From Maniola hyperantus (lineage: Eukaryota > Arthropoda > Insecta > Lepidoptera > Nymphalidae): 64,000 bases of DNA. The stretch covers positions 12,400,001-12,464,000 of the forward strand of contig NC_048538.1 in assembly GCF_902806685.2 (NCBI RefSeq). Direction: 5' to 3'. Positions 30,650 through 41,543 of this stretch are shown in pieces; position 1 is the first letter of the stretch; every line of letters starts with the position of its first letter. The notes under the pieces were generated by a model. That model saw only the letters and a list, made by a program, of their open reading frames with translations, ran no database searches and was not told the DNA's origin. A program made the translations under genes and the position numbers.

Positions 30650-31175
30650 GGTCTGGGCGATGGAGAGACTCTGCGCTTTTTTATGAAGTTCATAGTTAGC
30701 AATCATGTCTCGGAACCATATGTCAACAGGTATACATACCTAATCGTCTACAATGTCGAGTGCAGAGCTCTTAATGATTACTGGGTGGGGCAGGAGATGA
30801 GCCTTAGTCATGATTTTTGTCTTACTCATGTCCATTTCTAGGCCCTGAAGCTCTGCTGTCATTGAGCATTGCATTAAGGTCTTCCAGAGTCTCTGCAATA
30901 ACGACTATACATTGTCATCGGCAAATCAAAGGTGAGTGATGTACTCGCCATTAGTGTTAATGCCAAGACCGTTCCAATCCTGAAACTTAAAACAGTCTTC
31001 TAAAGCAGCGGTAAAGGGCTTCGGGGGGGTTACGACTCCTTGCCTGCTCCTCAATGCAGACTGACATTGTGGCGGTTTTCGTATAAGCACTTCAGCACTT
31101 GAATATGCCAGTAGTCGATTTGGCACCTCTATGGCGATCTCAATACAGCCCATGTTTCCAAGGAATCTAAGGCTT
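30650..31175 (-). pseudogene. RTE-type LINE reverse transcriptase fragment
   Basis: The - strand reads RQGVVTPPKPFTAALEDCFK and NGLGINTNGEYITHL, then FADDN at the catalytic box (30911-30925) where relatives have FADDI. After a frameshift VIAETLEDLNAMLNDSRASG and MDMSKTKIMT follow. A deletion then joins it to YGSETW-like text near 30700 (SETWLLTMNFIKK-like). Damaged by frameshifts and a deletion. Confidence 0.75.
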
Positions 31176-31876
31176 TTTCATAAAAACATTAAACAAAGTG
31201 GCCGATTATATTCTTCAGTCTTCTGTATAACCTGCCGCAGCGTGTGGATGTGATCCAGGTCCTGAAGCCCTTTCGGTATTTTTTGCTATCGAATTGAGTG
31301 GAGTTTCAAATGAGAGAGCGAGAAAATTTGGGGTTCATAAATATAAATATTAAAATATAACAAGCAACAGCAAAACAATTTTAAAAAGATGCCTATTTGA
31401 CTAGTAGTCATCATCCCTATTTGAACAATATCTAAAAACAACTTGAACAATATAGTAGGTAATGCTACCTAATACTCGTAGGTAGCATTCGTAGTTTAAT
31501 TTATATTTTACACATTTTCTCAGCTCGAGTGGCGATGTAAAAAATATCACAACTTGAAAATGAAATTAAAATAAACCTTATGTCTACAGCAATAGAGTTT
31601 AAATTATTGTTAAAAATTGACGAGTTCTGGGACGCATTGACGATAATTAGGACAAATCTGACGGATACTGGTACAAATCACTCATTTTTGTATTTTTTAA
31701 TTATTTAATAACATTAATGAAACTTATTAATTCCAAAATTATATTTAATAAATACCTTATAATATCTGCTTTCTTGTCATGTAATTTGTTTTGTTCTAAA
31801 TTCACTAACAGCAACGTGGCAAAGCTGCAAAGTCAGCTAAATTGAGAAACCGACGAGTATTGGGACATTTCCCTTA

Positions 31877-32435
31877 AATGAGTTTCGACTGTGGGCCCGA
31901 ATAGCGATGAGCGTAAGTAATTTATAATTTTTTTTATGACCGTGTTTTATAACTTTTTAAAAACTTATAAAAAAAAAGTTCAATTAAGTCAGTGTCTATC
32001 ACGAAATCTGACGTCCACGACCATGGATACTTACTTAGCTAAAATAATATATTCCCACGTAGGTTATTTCATAGAACCGGTGGCTTTCCATAGACGGTAG
32101 AGATTCCTCTTCCTTCTAGAGCTAGATTTTTAGGAAGGCGCCTAACTTTACAACTCTTTGTTTTCACAATCCATCCGCTTAACCAATTCTGACGAAATGG
32201 GGTACAGAAATAGCTTGCATCACGGAGATGAACATGATGGATGGTCTCCTTCTATGCAACTAACAGCAGAATAGGTACCTACTTAGGTACATGCACCGTA
32301 TATGAATGGTACATACTCTCTTGAACAACTCAACAATTAATTATAGTAATTAGGTAGGTATGTTGGTAGATATCTATAGAAAATAATTATTATACCTATT
32401 TACCACTTATACTATTGTTTTACCACTTCCAATTA
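31877..32435. other. No gene seen
   Basis: AT-rich; TAGGTA tracts near 32270-32290 and 32350-32360. A Helitron-like fragment (GACGAAATGGGGTACAGAAA) is near 32190. Confidence 0.4.
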
Positions 32436-32529
32436 ATAAACTTTATCTAACTAATAAAGACGACGTTATGACAGTTTTTGTATTCGGAATCTGTCAAAAT
32501 GACAAAGGTATCCGTTAGATAAAGTTTAT
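32436..32529. repeat. Palindromic MITE with perfect 16-bp arms
   Basis: ATAAACTTTATCTAAC at 32436-32451 is the exact reverse complement of GTTAGATAAAGTTTAT at 32514-32529; CTGTCA blocks inside are also inverted. Confidence 0.6.
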
Positions 32530-32657
32530 CTGGCGGTTGTGAAACCGGCCCTTAATCTTATACTTGGTAAAAAAAATAATTCAACTGTACATGCCGCCGC
32601 CGCTAGCCAGAGTTAGTAAAATAATGGTCCATCATTTATTTTGATAAATATGCCTCC

Positions 32658-33035
32658 GATCAGGGGTGGCAAATGGCAATCAATAACACTGAATATTAGG
32701 TTTAATTAGGTGTGTCGACTCTTGACTCTCGAGTGTCGGCCCTCCCCAGTCCACTCTCCCGACGCACCAGTTGAATGCCGATATTGACCCCTATGCCTAC
32801 CAAGTCCATTCCATTCTAGGTTCAAACTGCCATACCTACTCTTATCAGGTTAGCGCGCCTTCCTCTAATATTGTAACATCACGCAGTCAAGTACTAGCAC
32901 ATAGATAAATTCCATGGCCAGGGGTGGGAAATTGGCAAGCAATAAGTAACACTGTATAGAATAAATTCGGTGTTGTTGGTCCTCCCCCACTCTCTCGACG
33001 CACCATTTGAATGCCGACATTGACCTATTTATAAA
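32658..33035 (+). repeat. Two diverged direct copies of an unknown repeat
   Basis: Copy at about 32658-32795 and copy at about 32918-33030 share CAGGGGTGG, CTCGACGCACCA-like, TTGAATGCCGA and ATTGACC blocks in the same order. Confidence 0.5.
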
Positions 33036-33159
33036 ATGGACCTGTGGTTTACTTACTACTTTATTTGAAAAACATAGGTAGAATAGAATAAGTAGAAAGG
33101 GGAATCATGGTAGATACCAATATTTTTATTAAAGTTAAGTATTTTTTTTTTGAAATGAC

Positions 33160-33290
33160 TTCTCACGCGCCATTTTAACTTTGTGTCAATTGTCATGTCA
33201 AAACTACGATTTCAGTCCTTATTTTAAAGGTGAACGTACTTTTGATATAACAGTTGACCCATAGAGTTAAAATGGCGCGTGAAAAGTCAT
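33160..33290. mobile_element. Palindromic MITE, family M1, copy 2
   Basis: TTCTCACGCGCCATTTTAAC is inverted against GAGTTAAAATGGCGCGTGAA; the centre AGTCCTTATTTTAAAGGTGA matches the other two copies. Confidence 0.75.
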
Positions 33291-33928
33291 TTTTACGGAC
33301 TATATCTAGGTACCTACCTACCTAGATATCGTCGTAAAAATGACTAGTAGGTATCTACATCCTATGGAGCCATCTCTCTTTGACAACCAAATCAATGACT
33401 TTTTATCAAACATCAAAACGCGCGCTTAGTAAGTATGCTTCTATGAAATACTGGAATGTGACGTCACATCATAATGACATACTTTTTTAGTTTAATCGAT
33501 AATTTAAAATGGTTATTACACTTGAAACTAACAAAGGGGTGGATTTTACTTTTTTTGGAAGATCCTCTATTTAATAATCACTGAGAAATAATTTATTTTT
33601 GATGATATTAAATAAATAAATAAAATAAAATAAAATAAAATCCCAATTGTACGAAGGAGGTAGGTATTACTTTACGACATACCTACAACTAAGTAGGTAA
33701 GTATAATGAAGGTAAGTAAGACCGGCATTTTATGGTTCTTGCGGAAAGTGATAAAATCGATGGCGTGGTTCCGGGTAGAGCTCGCAGCATCTCTTCTCGA
33801 GTAGCTGTATCTCGTCATTCTGACGGCACTCGATAGATGGCGCAATGAAGACTGAATTCAGCAGGTATCATAATCAAAAAAAAAAAATCGTAAAAACATA
33901 AATATCTTTACCCATATTGTTACCCATT

Positions 33929-34075
33929 ATATAGGAAAAAGGAAAAGGTGATTGACGGACTGACTTGATCTATCAACGCACAGCTCAAACTACTGGACGG
34001 ATCGGGCTGAAATTTGGCATGCAGCCTGCAGGTAGCTATTATGACGTAAACATCCGCTAAGAAAGGATTGTTGAT
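33929..34075 (+). mobile_element. Helitron-like repeat, family B, partial
   Basis: Starts near TATATAGGAAAAAGGAAAAG and runs through CGGATCGGGCTGAAATTTGG and CGCTAAGAAAGGATT. The CTAG end is missing; a MITE follows. Confidence 0.6.
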
Positions 34076-34096
34076 TAAAAAAATTACAAAAAAAAA

Positions 34097-34305
34097 ACCG
34101 ACTTCAATACACAAACACTAAAAATTAAAAATAATTTAATTTATTACCGAATATATTATGTATACAAGAGGTTATATAGTTCCATAATAATACTTTTTGG
34201 TGCCGGTGCCAATTAGCTTTAGGTGCCCGAATCGTCTAGACTTCATATTTTTATGAGACTCAACAATGGCACAGTGTTTGTGTGTAGGTAAGTATTGAAG
34301 TCGGT
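34097..34305. repeat. MITE with ACCGACTTCAATA ends
   Basis: A perfect 13-bp inverted repeat, ACCGACTTCAATA at 34097-34109 and TATTGAAGTCGGT at 34293-34305, embedded in A and T runs. Fragments with GAAGTCGGTTAAAA occur at 34465 and elsewhere. Confidence 0.6.
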
Positions 34306-34535
34306 TTTATTTTTTTTTGTAAAAAAAATTATTTCACAATTTTTAGTGGCCCCGTGGTATTAAAATATGCTATGCCTGGTTAAAAATCTACTGTTTACTA
34401 AGCTATTACACTGATCGCGAGCAATTTACTCTTATCCATTGAGGAGTTCACCTCCTCCTTTTTTGAAGTCGGTTAAAAATACAACCCCTAAGGGGGCAAA
34501 ATAGGGGTTTGAATTTTGTGTAGTCCACGCGGAAA

Positions 34536-34846
34536 CTAGATAATTCTCGCAACTTCGCCCACGGGTTTTTTTTAAATCCCGTGGGTACTTTTTCTGACTC
34601 TATTGTGCAAACTATTTTTGTACCAAGTAAAGTAACTTGATGTTGCCTGTTCTGGCACTTCGTCCAAGTGGATTTAGGTTTGTGGTAAGGACTCTAAGTG
34701 TGGACAAAAGGTAGCCTATTTCCTTCCCTGAGATGCAAACCATCTGTGTAGGTATCTGTACTTTCGTCTTGGTTGAACGGCTGGGCCGTGAAAAGCTAGC
34801 AGACAGACAAACAGTCACACTTTTACATTTATAATATTAGTATGGA
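34536..34846 (-). mobile_element. Helitron-like repeat, family A
   Basis: From the CTAG end at 34536 to TCCATACTAATATTATAAAT reversed at 34827-34846. The text just outside (CCTAAGGGGGCAAAATAGGG) belongs to family B, so one repeat is probably inserted in the other. Confidence 0.55.
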
Positions 34847-35344
34847 CTACGGATAGTTAACTGGCCCTTTTCAATAAGTTAGAATTTCGTTAAAAGAAAT
34901 TTTGTCTTATAAATATAAAATATGTGACCTAAGAAGTGTGTGGAATGATCCATACCTACTTACTTCAAAATACCCAATCAATAGTTTGAACCAACTTGAA
35001 AATCTTTTGTTCAAGTTTAATAAATAAAAAGCCTATTACAGACGCGATCTTAAAAAGGCTTTTATCGCTCAGGTTAATGTATTTAATACGAGAAAGGTGA
35101 AAGCCTTTAAAAGATAAAAAGGAGGGGTGATGGGTGGGTGAATGCCAACCCAAAGGGCGTATGCACTGAGACAAAATTTCCTTCTGATTTTCTCCTTCCA
35201 AAAGCGTTTCCTTTCAAAAAGGAGAGCTTTTCTTTTAAGGATTTGGTACTTACGTCGGCATCTATTAATCAGAAGACTGGGCCCATAACATAAAGAAATT
35301 AATTAAACACGTGCTTTGAAATTAAAATGTCAACTATTAACATG

Positions 35345-35775
35345 TGAAGGAAAAAAACCAAGTGCGAGTCAGACTCGCGCACTGAGGGACCCGTACTACA
35401 ATCGTATTTTATCGACATTTTGCACGATAAATCAAAAATTATTATGCCTACAAATAAATAAAAATCTTTTTTAGAATGTACCTACAAGTCAAGACTTTTC
35501 AAAATGATACCCCACTTGATATAGTAATCTTACTTTGAAAGTTGAAAATAGCAATATTTGTTCAGGAACATATTTTAATTTTTTTCTCGTGATGCAACCA
35601 CAAATTCACGGTTTTCAAATTTTTCCCCTCATGTCTATAAGACCTACATTCCTGCCAAATTTCATGATTCTAGGTCAACGGGAAATACTCTACAGGTTTC
35701 TTGACAGACAGACAGACAACAAAGTGATCCTATAAGGGTTCCGTTTTTTTTCTTTTGAGGTACGGAACCCTATAA
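35345..35775 (+). repeat. Dispersed repeat, family G, complete-looking copy
   Basis: Runs from CAAGTGCGAGTCAGACTCGC to GGGTTCCGTTTTTTTTC and TGAGGTACGGAACCCTA. Reverse copies or parts lie at 55970-56440 and 46330-46530. No coding content. A (GACA)n tract is at 35704-35718. Confidence 0.6.
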
Positions 35776-36429
35776 ATTAACCCTTAAAACGGAATTCCAT
35801 TCTTCATCTCCGAAGATATTGATCAGATCTTCACCAAATTATAATTTGACCACCTCTGTGGTATGACCCACCAAACAAAAAATAATCATCAAAATACAGT
35901 CGAATTCAGAAGCTACTCCTTTTTTTAGGTCGGTTAAAAATCAAAGGAACGTCAAGATTTTTTCTCAATATAATATGCTGATATAACTAACGGTCAGATT
36001 ATAGAACGGTTAGATTATAGCGTCAATGTGCACACAGCCTCAGGAAAATATACTGAAATTACCTACTACCTTTAGGTAAAATCACAATATACTGAACGGT
36101 TATTCATTCGCAAACTATTAGCTAGGTACTCGTAGTATTCTGTTTGTTCTAAATTAGATTGTCTCAGTAGGCTGTCACTCATTAATTCCTCATTCAATAC
36201 CAACCCCTACATGATGAAAGCTAGTACCAATTGCCGCATACAAAGGCTTTGCGCTTGGATGCGTATTATACGATTATCCTTGCATTGTGTTTGACCAGTC
36301 ATCCTAGGTGTTGTGTATAAACAGTTTCATAAGTAACTATTGTATGCTAACAGATCAATAACATAAATGGCTTGACTGCCTCGTTTGTCTAATGGTTAAT
36401 AGGTACCTACTCGGGGTTACTCGGAATAT
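35776..36429. other. No gene seen
   Basis: AT-rich, with a GGTCGGTTAAAAATCAAAGG fragment near 35930. No motif-bearing frame. Confidence 0.45.
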
Positions 36430-36746
36430 AATCACCATCATCATGATCAACCCATCGCCGGCTCACTACAGAGCACGGGTCTCCTCTCGGAGTGAGAAGG
36501 GTTTTGGCCATAGTTTACCACGCTGGCCATGTGCAGATTGGTAGACTTCACACACCTTTGAAATCATTATGGAGAACTCTCAGGCATGCAGGTTTCCTCA
36601 CGATGTTTTCCTTCACCGTTAAAGCGAGTGATATTTAATTTCTTAAAACGCACATAACTCCGAAAAGTTAGAGGTGTATGCCCGGGATCGAACCCCTACC
36701 TCCGACTAAAAGGCGGACGTCCTAACCGGCTAGGCTATCACGGCTT
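36430..36746 (-). mobile_element. tRNA-derived SINE, family C, full-length
   Basis: On the - strand the tRNA-like head (TAGCCGGTTAGGACGTCC A box and GGTTCGATCCCG B box) is followed by the body (CTAACTTTTCGGAGTTATGT, AAACATCGTGAGGAAACCTG, GACCCGTGCTCTGTAGTGAG) and a GATGAT-type tail (ATCATCATGATCAACCC at 36437 on the + strand). No long reading frame. It is the reference copy for the fragments at 6719, 9650, 37812 and 61912. Confidence 0.75.
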
Positions 36747-37064
36747 TTTTAGTATAATATCTTCATACAATGTCATAGAAAATGCGTAGCAAACAGTAGA
36801 TACTTAGTGTCGCTTGCGGTCGACGGCATGGTCGCTTGTCGCTGGCGCCGGTAGCTGCCGGTCGACTCGAGCCAGCGTTCTGTGTCACATTCTGCCCCAC
36901 TATTTTAGCGCGTTATAATATGTAAACTAGCTTATGCCCGTGACTTTGAAGTTAAAAGTACCTATTCAAAATAGCGGCTCACTTCACTAGGGGTGTTACT
37001 TGTAGCTCTCGAAAACAGATATCTTTGAAAAGTAAGCATAATATTATGTACATATTCATTTCAG

Positions 37065-37223
37065 CACGTGGGAACAGATGACAGCATGAGTGATGACGTG
37101 TTTGAAGATGACAACCTCCGCGCGCCCACCATTCGAAGCACCCCCTCCCCCACGGGCTACAGAGACTACCGACCTGAGTCGCCCGCACGGACTACTATTG
37201 ACGATGACATGCCTATACACAAG
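37065..37223 (+). CDS. Rab26: Rab26 exon encoding the N-terminal extension
   Basis: An acceptor (CATATTCATTTCAG) precedes the exon and a donor (AAG|GTAGGA) ends it, both in phase 0. The exon gives 53 codons: HVGTDDSMSDDVFEDDN, then STPSPTGYRDYRPESPART and DDDMPIHK. It is acidic, serine/proline-rich and of low complexity, like the variable N-terminal extension of Rab26. Joined in phase to the exon at 38277 it reads HKTILLGDSGVGKT across the junction, which strongly supports the splice. An in-frame ATG at 37086 could be the initiator. Otherwise translation starts upstream in an exon I could not identify. A Rab26-like GTPase would act on secretory-granule or vesicle membranes; that role is inferred from the family. 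Confidence 0.75.
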
Positions 37224-37299
37224 GTAGGACTGCCTAATATACTAGCACGCCATATACAGCACGCGGCAGAAAATATTGTATATCGACATTTACTTAGAA

Positions 37300-37520
37300 A
37301 GAGATAGCGCTTTCGTAGAACGTTGTCTCGGTCGTTGAGACCGACAAATCGTCACATAGGTATGAGACATGAGTGACAGGAGTGAGTGGTAAATTAAAAC
37401 TACCTGACTATTCATAAGCACTTGTAAAAAGTTTACATGAATAAAAAAACATTCTATTCTATTCTATTGTAAAACAGAGACAATGCTACAAAGCCGAAAT
37501 CTCATTCTAAAGGTCTATGT
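37300..37520. mobile_element. Palindromic MITE, family H, split by a family D insertion
   Basis: GAACGTTGTCTCGGTCGTTG and GAGACCGACAAATCGTCACA, then after the insertion CAGAGACAATGCTACAAAGC and CCGAAATCTCATTCTAA, match the uninterrupted palindrome at 57105-57215. Confidence 0.6.
37388..37468 (+). mobile_element. LINE/SINE 3' end, family D, inside a MITE
   Basis: GTGGTAAATTAAAACTACCT, CATAAGCACTTGTAAAAAG and a (ATTCT)n tail at 37451-37466. Inserted within the family H MITE in the Rab26 intron. Confidence 0.65.
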
Positions 37521-37811
37521 ACAATATTTCTTGCCGGCTACTGTACATGGAGACTTTATAAAAGGACAGTGGATAATTTTTACTATAGACACTAACTTCT
37601 CTCATAGGATGACGACACTTTTCGTATTTTAACCATTAGAACCACCCCCTATCCTATATGGGCTATATCAGATACTATCGGAGTACTCCAGCACTGATTG
37701 TCATCCTCAAAAAAAAAGACTGGTCTGCTAAAGTTTAGTACGCTATTTAAAATCGCTTGAGGTGTAACTGGCCACGGCCAAACCCTTTCACCAGACCAGA
37801 TCTGAGCCAAT

Positions 37812-38145
37812 ATCATCATCATCCTGATCAACCAATCACTGGTTCACTACAGAGTACGGTTCTCTCAGAATGAGAAGAGTTTGGCCATAATCTATTAGTT
37901 CTAACTTCTAGCCAAGGGCAGCCTGCAGATTGGCAAACTTCTCATATCTTTGAGAACATTATGAAGAACTCTAAGACATGCAGGTTCGTCACGATATTTT
38001 TCTGCACCCCTAAACCAGTAATATTTAATTGTTTCAAAACACATATCTACCTACAGGTACCTACTAATTCCGAAAAGTTAGATGTGAGTGCCCAGGTCCC
38101 CCGACCTTCGGAATTGGAGCCGGACGTCGTTAGCCACTAGTGAGC
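37812..38145 (-). mobile_element. tRNA-derived SINE, family C, diverged
   Basis: Shares GAGAAGAGTTTGGCCATA, GACATGCAGG and TTCCGAAAAGTTAGA blocks with 36430-36746. The tRNA head is degraded. An extra TACCTACAGGTACCTACTAA-like segment at 38048-38065 is missing from the other copies. Confidence 0.65.
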
Positions 38146-38276
38146 CAATATAGAAATTCTAGATTCTTCCCTTGCTGGGACTTCCCACTTCCTAAGCCCA
38201 CAGCACTCTCCAATGTCCCACATAGTTCGTATTCAAAATGTCTTCTTTATTTTCTTAATCTGTATTTTGTTTGTAG

Positions 38277-38387
38277 ACGATTCTCCTAGGCGACAGCGGA
38301 GTAGGAAAGACGTCGCTACTTGTGCAGTTTGAGACCGGGAAATTTCAACCTGGCAACTTCTCTGCTACGGTCGGCATCGGCTTCACG
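38277..38387 (+). CDS. Rab26: Rab26 exon encoding the GTP-binding P-loop and switch I
   Basis: Bounded by a good acceptor (TATTTTGTTTGTAG) and a strong donor (ACG|GTAAGT), 111 bases in phase 0. The 37 residues contain the P-loop GDSGVGKTS, the Rab motif LLVQFETGKF and switch I SATVGIGF with the conserved T. The combination TILLGDSGVGKT and TVGIGFT fits insect Rab26 best; Rab37 and Rab8-group proteins usually have TVGIDF or TIGIDF. The following exon should begin near NKV and carry the WDTAGQERFRS box. I did not find that box on the + strand up to 64000, so the next intron is probably longer than 25 kb, or the gene is incomplete here. Confidence 0.85.
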
Positions 38388-38472
38388 GTAAGTATTTAAT
38401 TACTGTCTTAAGAGGGCTTAAACAAAGTGAAATTATCTACCTATCGTCTCGAATCCACACTCTCTAAAGACT

Positions 38473-38646
38473 GGACCGCATTACAGCGGCGCTGCACAGC
38501 GCGGCACAAAGCGTCAAAATATTATTATTTCAATTACTTATTTCGTATGGGGCATGAGCACATTAGTCATCATTACGCACTAGAGCGGCGCTGCATAGTG
38601 TGTCACGGCGTAGAGAATATTTAAACGCGCCGATGTAATGCGGTCC
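38473..38646. repeat. Palindromic MITE close to the Rab26 splice donor
   Basis: GGACCGCATTACA at 38473-38485 is the exact reverse complement of TGTAATGCGGTCC at 38634-38646. Inside, AGCGGCGCTGCACAG and AGCGGCGCTGCATAG are repeated. Confidence 0.6.
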
Positions 38647-38673
38647 GATCTGGCTGGTGGTTCACGCTGCGAC

Positions 38674-38847
38674 AGAGACTGGAGAAAGAAACACGAGACA
38701 AAGACGCGCGACCGCAACCATCACTTGACTCACTTGATTTTCTGTGTGTTCAATTGGCGAGCGAGACAGAAATGAGACCATAAAGCCATAAGCTAAGTCA
38801 CGGTTGTGGTCGCGAATTGCTGTCTCGCGTCTCTTTCTCCAGTCTCT
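38674..38847. repeat. Palindromic MITE with perfect 16-bp ends
   Basis: AGAGACTGGAGAAAGA at 38674-38689 is inverted exactly at 38832-38847. The next blocks (ACGAGAC and GTCTCGCGT, GACCGCAACC and GGTTGTGGTC) also pair. Confidence 0.7.
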
Positions 38848-39675
38848 AATCTGTATCGCGCGGTGCGTACCGACGCGAGTACGTGAGTGTGGACGGTCTC
38901 TCCTCACATACGACCGCCGTGTGGCTACATCAGTGGATATGTGGCCTCTCTGACGCTCTACCTAAAGGCATATTCGCGAGAGTGTGGAGATCCGGGATTA
39001 CGATATTGGAATTACAAAATCATTTGGTGCTGGAATAATCTATAAAGGCTCTACCACAAAAAAGGAAATTACGTTCGGAAAAACTATAGGTATCGATCAT
39101 TCAATACCTATTGGTTCTACCTAGCAAGACCTATCGGTTCGTCATATCTCGTCTATTTAAAATGTAGGTCGGTAAGTATAGGTACCTATCTATAAGGCGA
39201 TTTCCCACCTATTTGGAAGAGCCTTTATAGAAAGAAGCCTTTACTGACTTGTATTCAGGAAAATATGCTATCACAATTAACTCTTAATCACTTAAATTAC
39301 AACTTACCCTAATAATTACTAACCTTTGCTTATAACCGTACTGGTCCATATTCTGTCTGTCGAGTCCTCTTCATCATCTTCGGATCGCCGTGAAGGCACG
39401 TTCATCGCACGGACGATCCATAAAGTGGTCATTTTATAGGTAAGTAAGGTAATAAGTATGAAGTAGGTAACTAGGCTCGACTTGAAAGGTTCTTGCCCGA
39501 AACGGTTCAATGTGAATCAACCCTTAGATACTTTAAAAAATTCGGAAAATTACAATTTATTCTACCTTTACCTACCTACCTATTCTACTAATATAAACGA
39601 AAAAAAATAGAAAAAGAAACTGTTTTTTTTGTCAAGGAATCTACCATCTAAATATGAAATCTTATTACAACTACG

Positions 39676-39772
39676 CGACAGATTGAAATAGCAATCGGGG
39701 AGTTGATTGAGTGCGGGGCCGTCTTCCCGCCTTATACCCCGATTGCCATCTCAAACTTTCGTGGACTATACC
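39676..39772. mobile_element. MITE family I, shortened copy
   Basis: GCAATCGGGG and CCCCGATTGCCATCTCAAAC inverted, with TTTCGTGGACTATA outside, as in copies 55584-55728 and 61595-61740. Most of the GC-rich centre is deleted. Confidence 0.6.
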
Positions 39773-40003
39773 AACATAGTTCCGGGTAGAATAATACTCA
39801 AAGTTTGTGTAATTAATTGGTTAGTTGCTTCAAACGGAGTAGGTAGATACCTAATTGCAGTTAAACGGATTCATGGACGAAGGCTCTCAATGAAATTAAT
39901 TAATCTGTAAACTCAGGATATCCGCCTGTTAAACAAACTTGCCAGATATCCGGATGAAATTTATTTAACCAAAATAGTAAAAGTAAACATAAACATAAGT
40001 ATA

Positions 40004-40125
40004 TCCATACTAATATTTTAAATGCGAATGTGTGTCTGTCTGTCGTCTGTCTGTCTGCTAGCTTTTCACGGCCCAACAGCTTAACCGATTTCGATGGGTT
40101 ACAGTTAGTTAGCTTACATCCCGAG
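40004..40125 (+). mobile_element. Helitron-like repeat, family A, 5' part
   Basis: TCCATACTAATATTTTAAAT start, (GTCT)n tract and AGCTTTTCACGGCCCAACAG, then lost after about 40125. Confidence 0.55.
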
Positions 40126-40195
40126 GTGTAAATTGCTGAAGCTAAAGTGTTACAAACAAAACGTTTTAAATTGGATATTATAGTCGGTACTAACT

Positions 40196-40347
40196 GAGAA
40201 CTCACTCGACTTTTTAGCTTTATGTGTCAACTGTCATGTCAAAAGTAAGATTCACCCACGATTCACCTTTAAAATAAGGACTAAAATCGTACTTTTGACA
40301 TGACATTTGACACATAAAGCTAAAATACCGAGTGAGAACTTATGCAT
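40196..40347. mobile_element. Palindromic MITE, family M1, copy 3
   Basis: GAGAACTCACTCGACTTTTT is inverted against AAATACCGAGTGAGAACTTA, with GTCAACTGTCATGTCAAAAG and its reverse inside. Ends only about 70 bases before the LTR element at 40422. Confidence 0.7.
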
Positions 40348-40421
40348 CAACTCAATCAATGTGTATAATTTATTGGATTTGTTAAGCTATTAATTCATCA
40401 GTCAACATTCTTCATCGGTCC

Positions 40422-40550
40422 TGTAGTGTACGCGAACAAGCGCCAGTCTGCCGTAAGCTCAGGCCGGGTGCGGACGTGTCGAGTGATTCGTGTACCCTAC
40501 ATTCACTTGTGAGATTGTAAGTGTGTTTTATTATCAAATAGGACAGTACA
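40422..40550 (+). repeat. 5' LTR of the chimeric element
   Basis: 129 bases from TGTAGTGTACGCG to GGACAGTACA, TG...CA bounded, every base shared with 45824-45952. Confidence 0.92.
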
Positions 40551-40568
40551 AGTGGCGACGAGACTAGG
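40551..40568 (+). promoter_or_regulatory. Putative primer binding site
   Basis: AGTGGCGACGAGACTAGG follows the LTR; TGGCGAC two bases in is typical of primer sites in gypsy-type elements. The tRNA is not identified. Confidence 0.5.
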
Positions 40569-41334
40569 ATTTAAAAAATGTAACCCTAAAAAGGAAAAAA
40601 AAAGTGAAATAAAGGAAGGTATAGTAGGTAATTATTATTTGTTGCCCATCTGTTGTTTACGTGTACCTGCCTAACGTCGGTTCGAATAGCCTATAACAAA
40701 TTGTTGTCTAATGTATATTAGGTATAGGTAACCTAATAGAATACATACATTAAATTAGTGAATCAGAATCGCGTCTTATGAACACGAGTACGTACGGTAG
40801 ATACGTAAACAATTGTTAGTGGCAAACGGATTCATACCTATATCCTTCATTGTTAAGGGTCATGCATCGTATCAAATAGAACGGAAATAAGGCCACGTAA
40901 TTATGCGAAACTATGGTTATAATATGGATATTCACAAAAAATATTTTGTGCACGTATACTATAAATAAAATTGAATTGAATTGAACTGAACGCTGCCTAC
41001 CTACGATCAGTTAAATAGTTAAATAGATATATTTACTTAAATTATGATCGACATAATGATGAAGACATTTTATTGGTGCAATATTTGTTAAATATTGTTT
41101 GACTATTAAATGTTTTAACTAATAATTCGAAATATGAGAGTTTAAATAACAATTTAATTGGATTAAGTCGAGGTAGGAAATATGTGTATTGGTTACTTTG
41201 ATTATCTCATTATATATTAGTAACAATAATTACATCACAATATTTAAAATTTGGCACTTATCTCATTGTCTACTTATCTATTTGTATACTTGCACAATTT
41301 ATAGTGAGATGATCCAGTTATATAAAAAGTTGCA

Positions 41335-41540
41335 CGGCCACGCAATGAGTAAATAACAAAGGGCCACGCTAATTAAATTAAACGGCCACGCAGATTAAAT
41401 AAAACGGCCACGCAGATTCAATCAAACGGCCACGCAGAATAAATTAAACGGCCACGCATATTAAATAAAACGGCCACGCATATTAAATGAAACGGCCACG
41501 CAGATTTAAAAAAACGGCCACGCAGATTAAATTACAGTGT
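41335..41540 (+). repeat. 22-bp minisatellite (CGGCCACGCAGATTAAATAAAA), nine copies
   Basis: Nine GGCCACGC cores lie in the leader of the chimeric LTR element, mostly 22 bases apart with CGGCCACGCAGATTAAATAA as the main form. Variation is mainly in the AT half. Confidence 0.9.
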
Positions 41541-41543
41541 GAA

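Larger units (their letters stand above)
28523..31874. mobile_element. TA-flanked DNA transposon with reiterated TGACGRGTAYTGGGACA motif, carrying nested insertions
   Basis: The short inverted ends AGGGAAACG and CATTTCCCT lie between TA dinucleotides at 28521-28522 and 31875-31876. A 17-nt motif recurs in the outer parts: reversed at 28548-28564 and 28946-28962, forward at 28978-28994, 31618-31634, 31638-31654, 31659-31675 and 31851-31867, plus a partial at 28532-28546. The middle is occupied by a mariner fragment, a Helitron-like repeat and an RTE fragment. No transposase of its own is seen. The mapping of the two ends to one element rests on the shared motif and ends. Confidence 0.5.
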
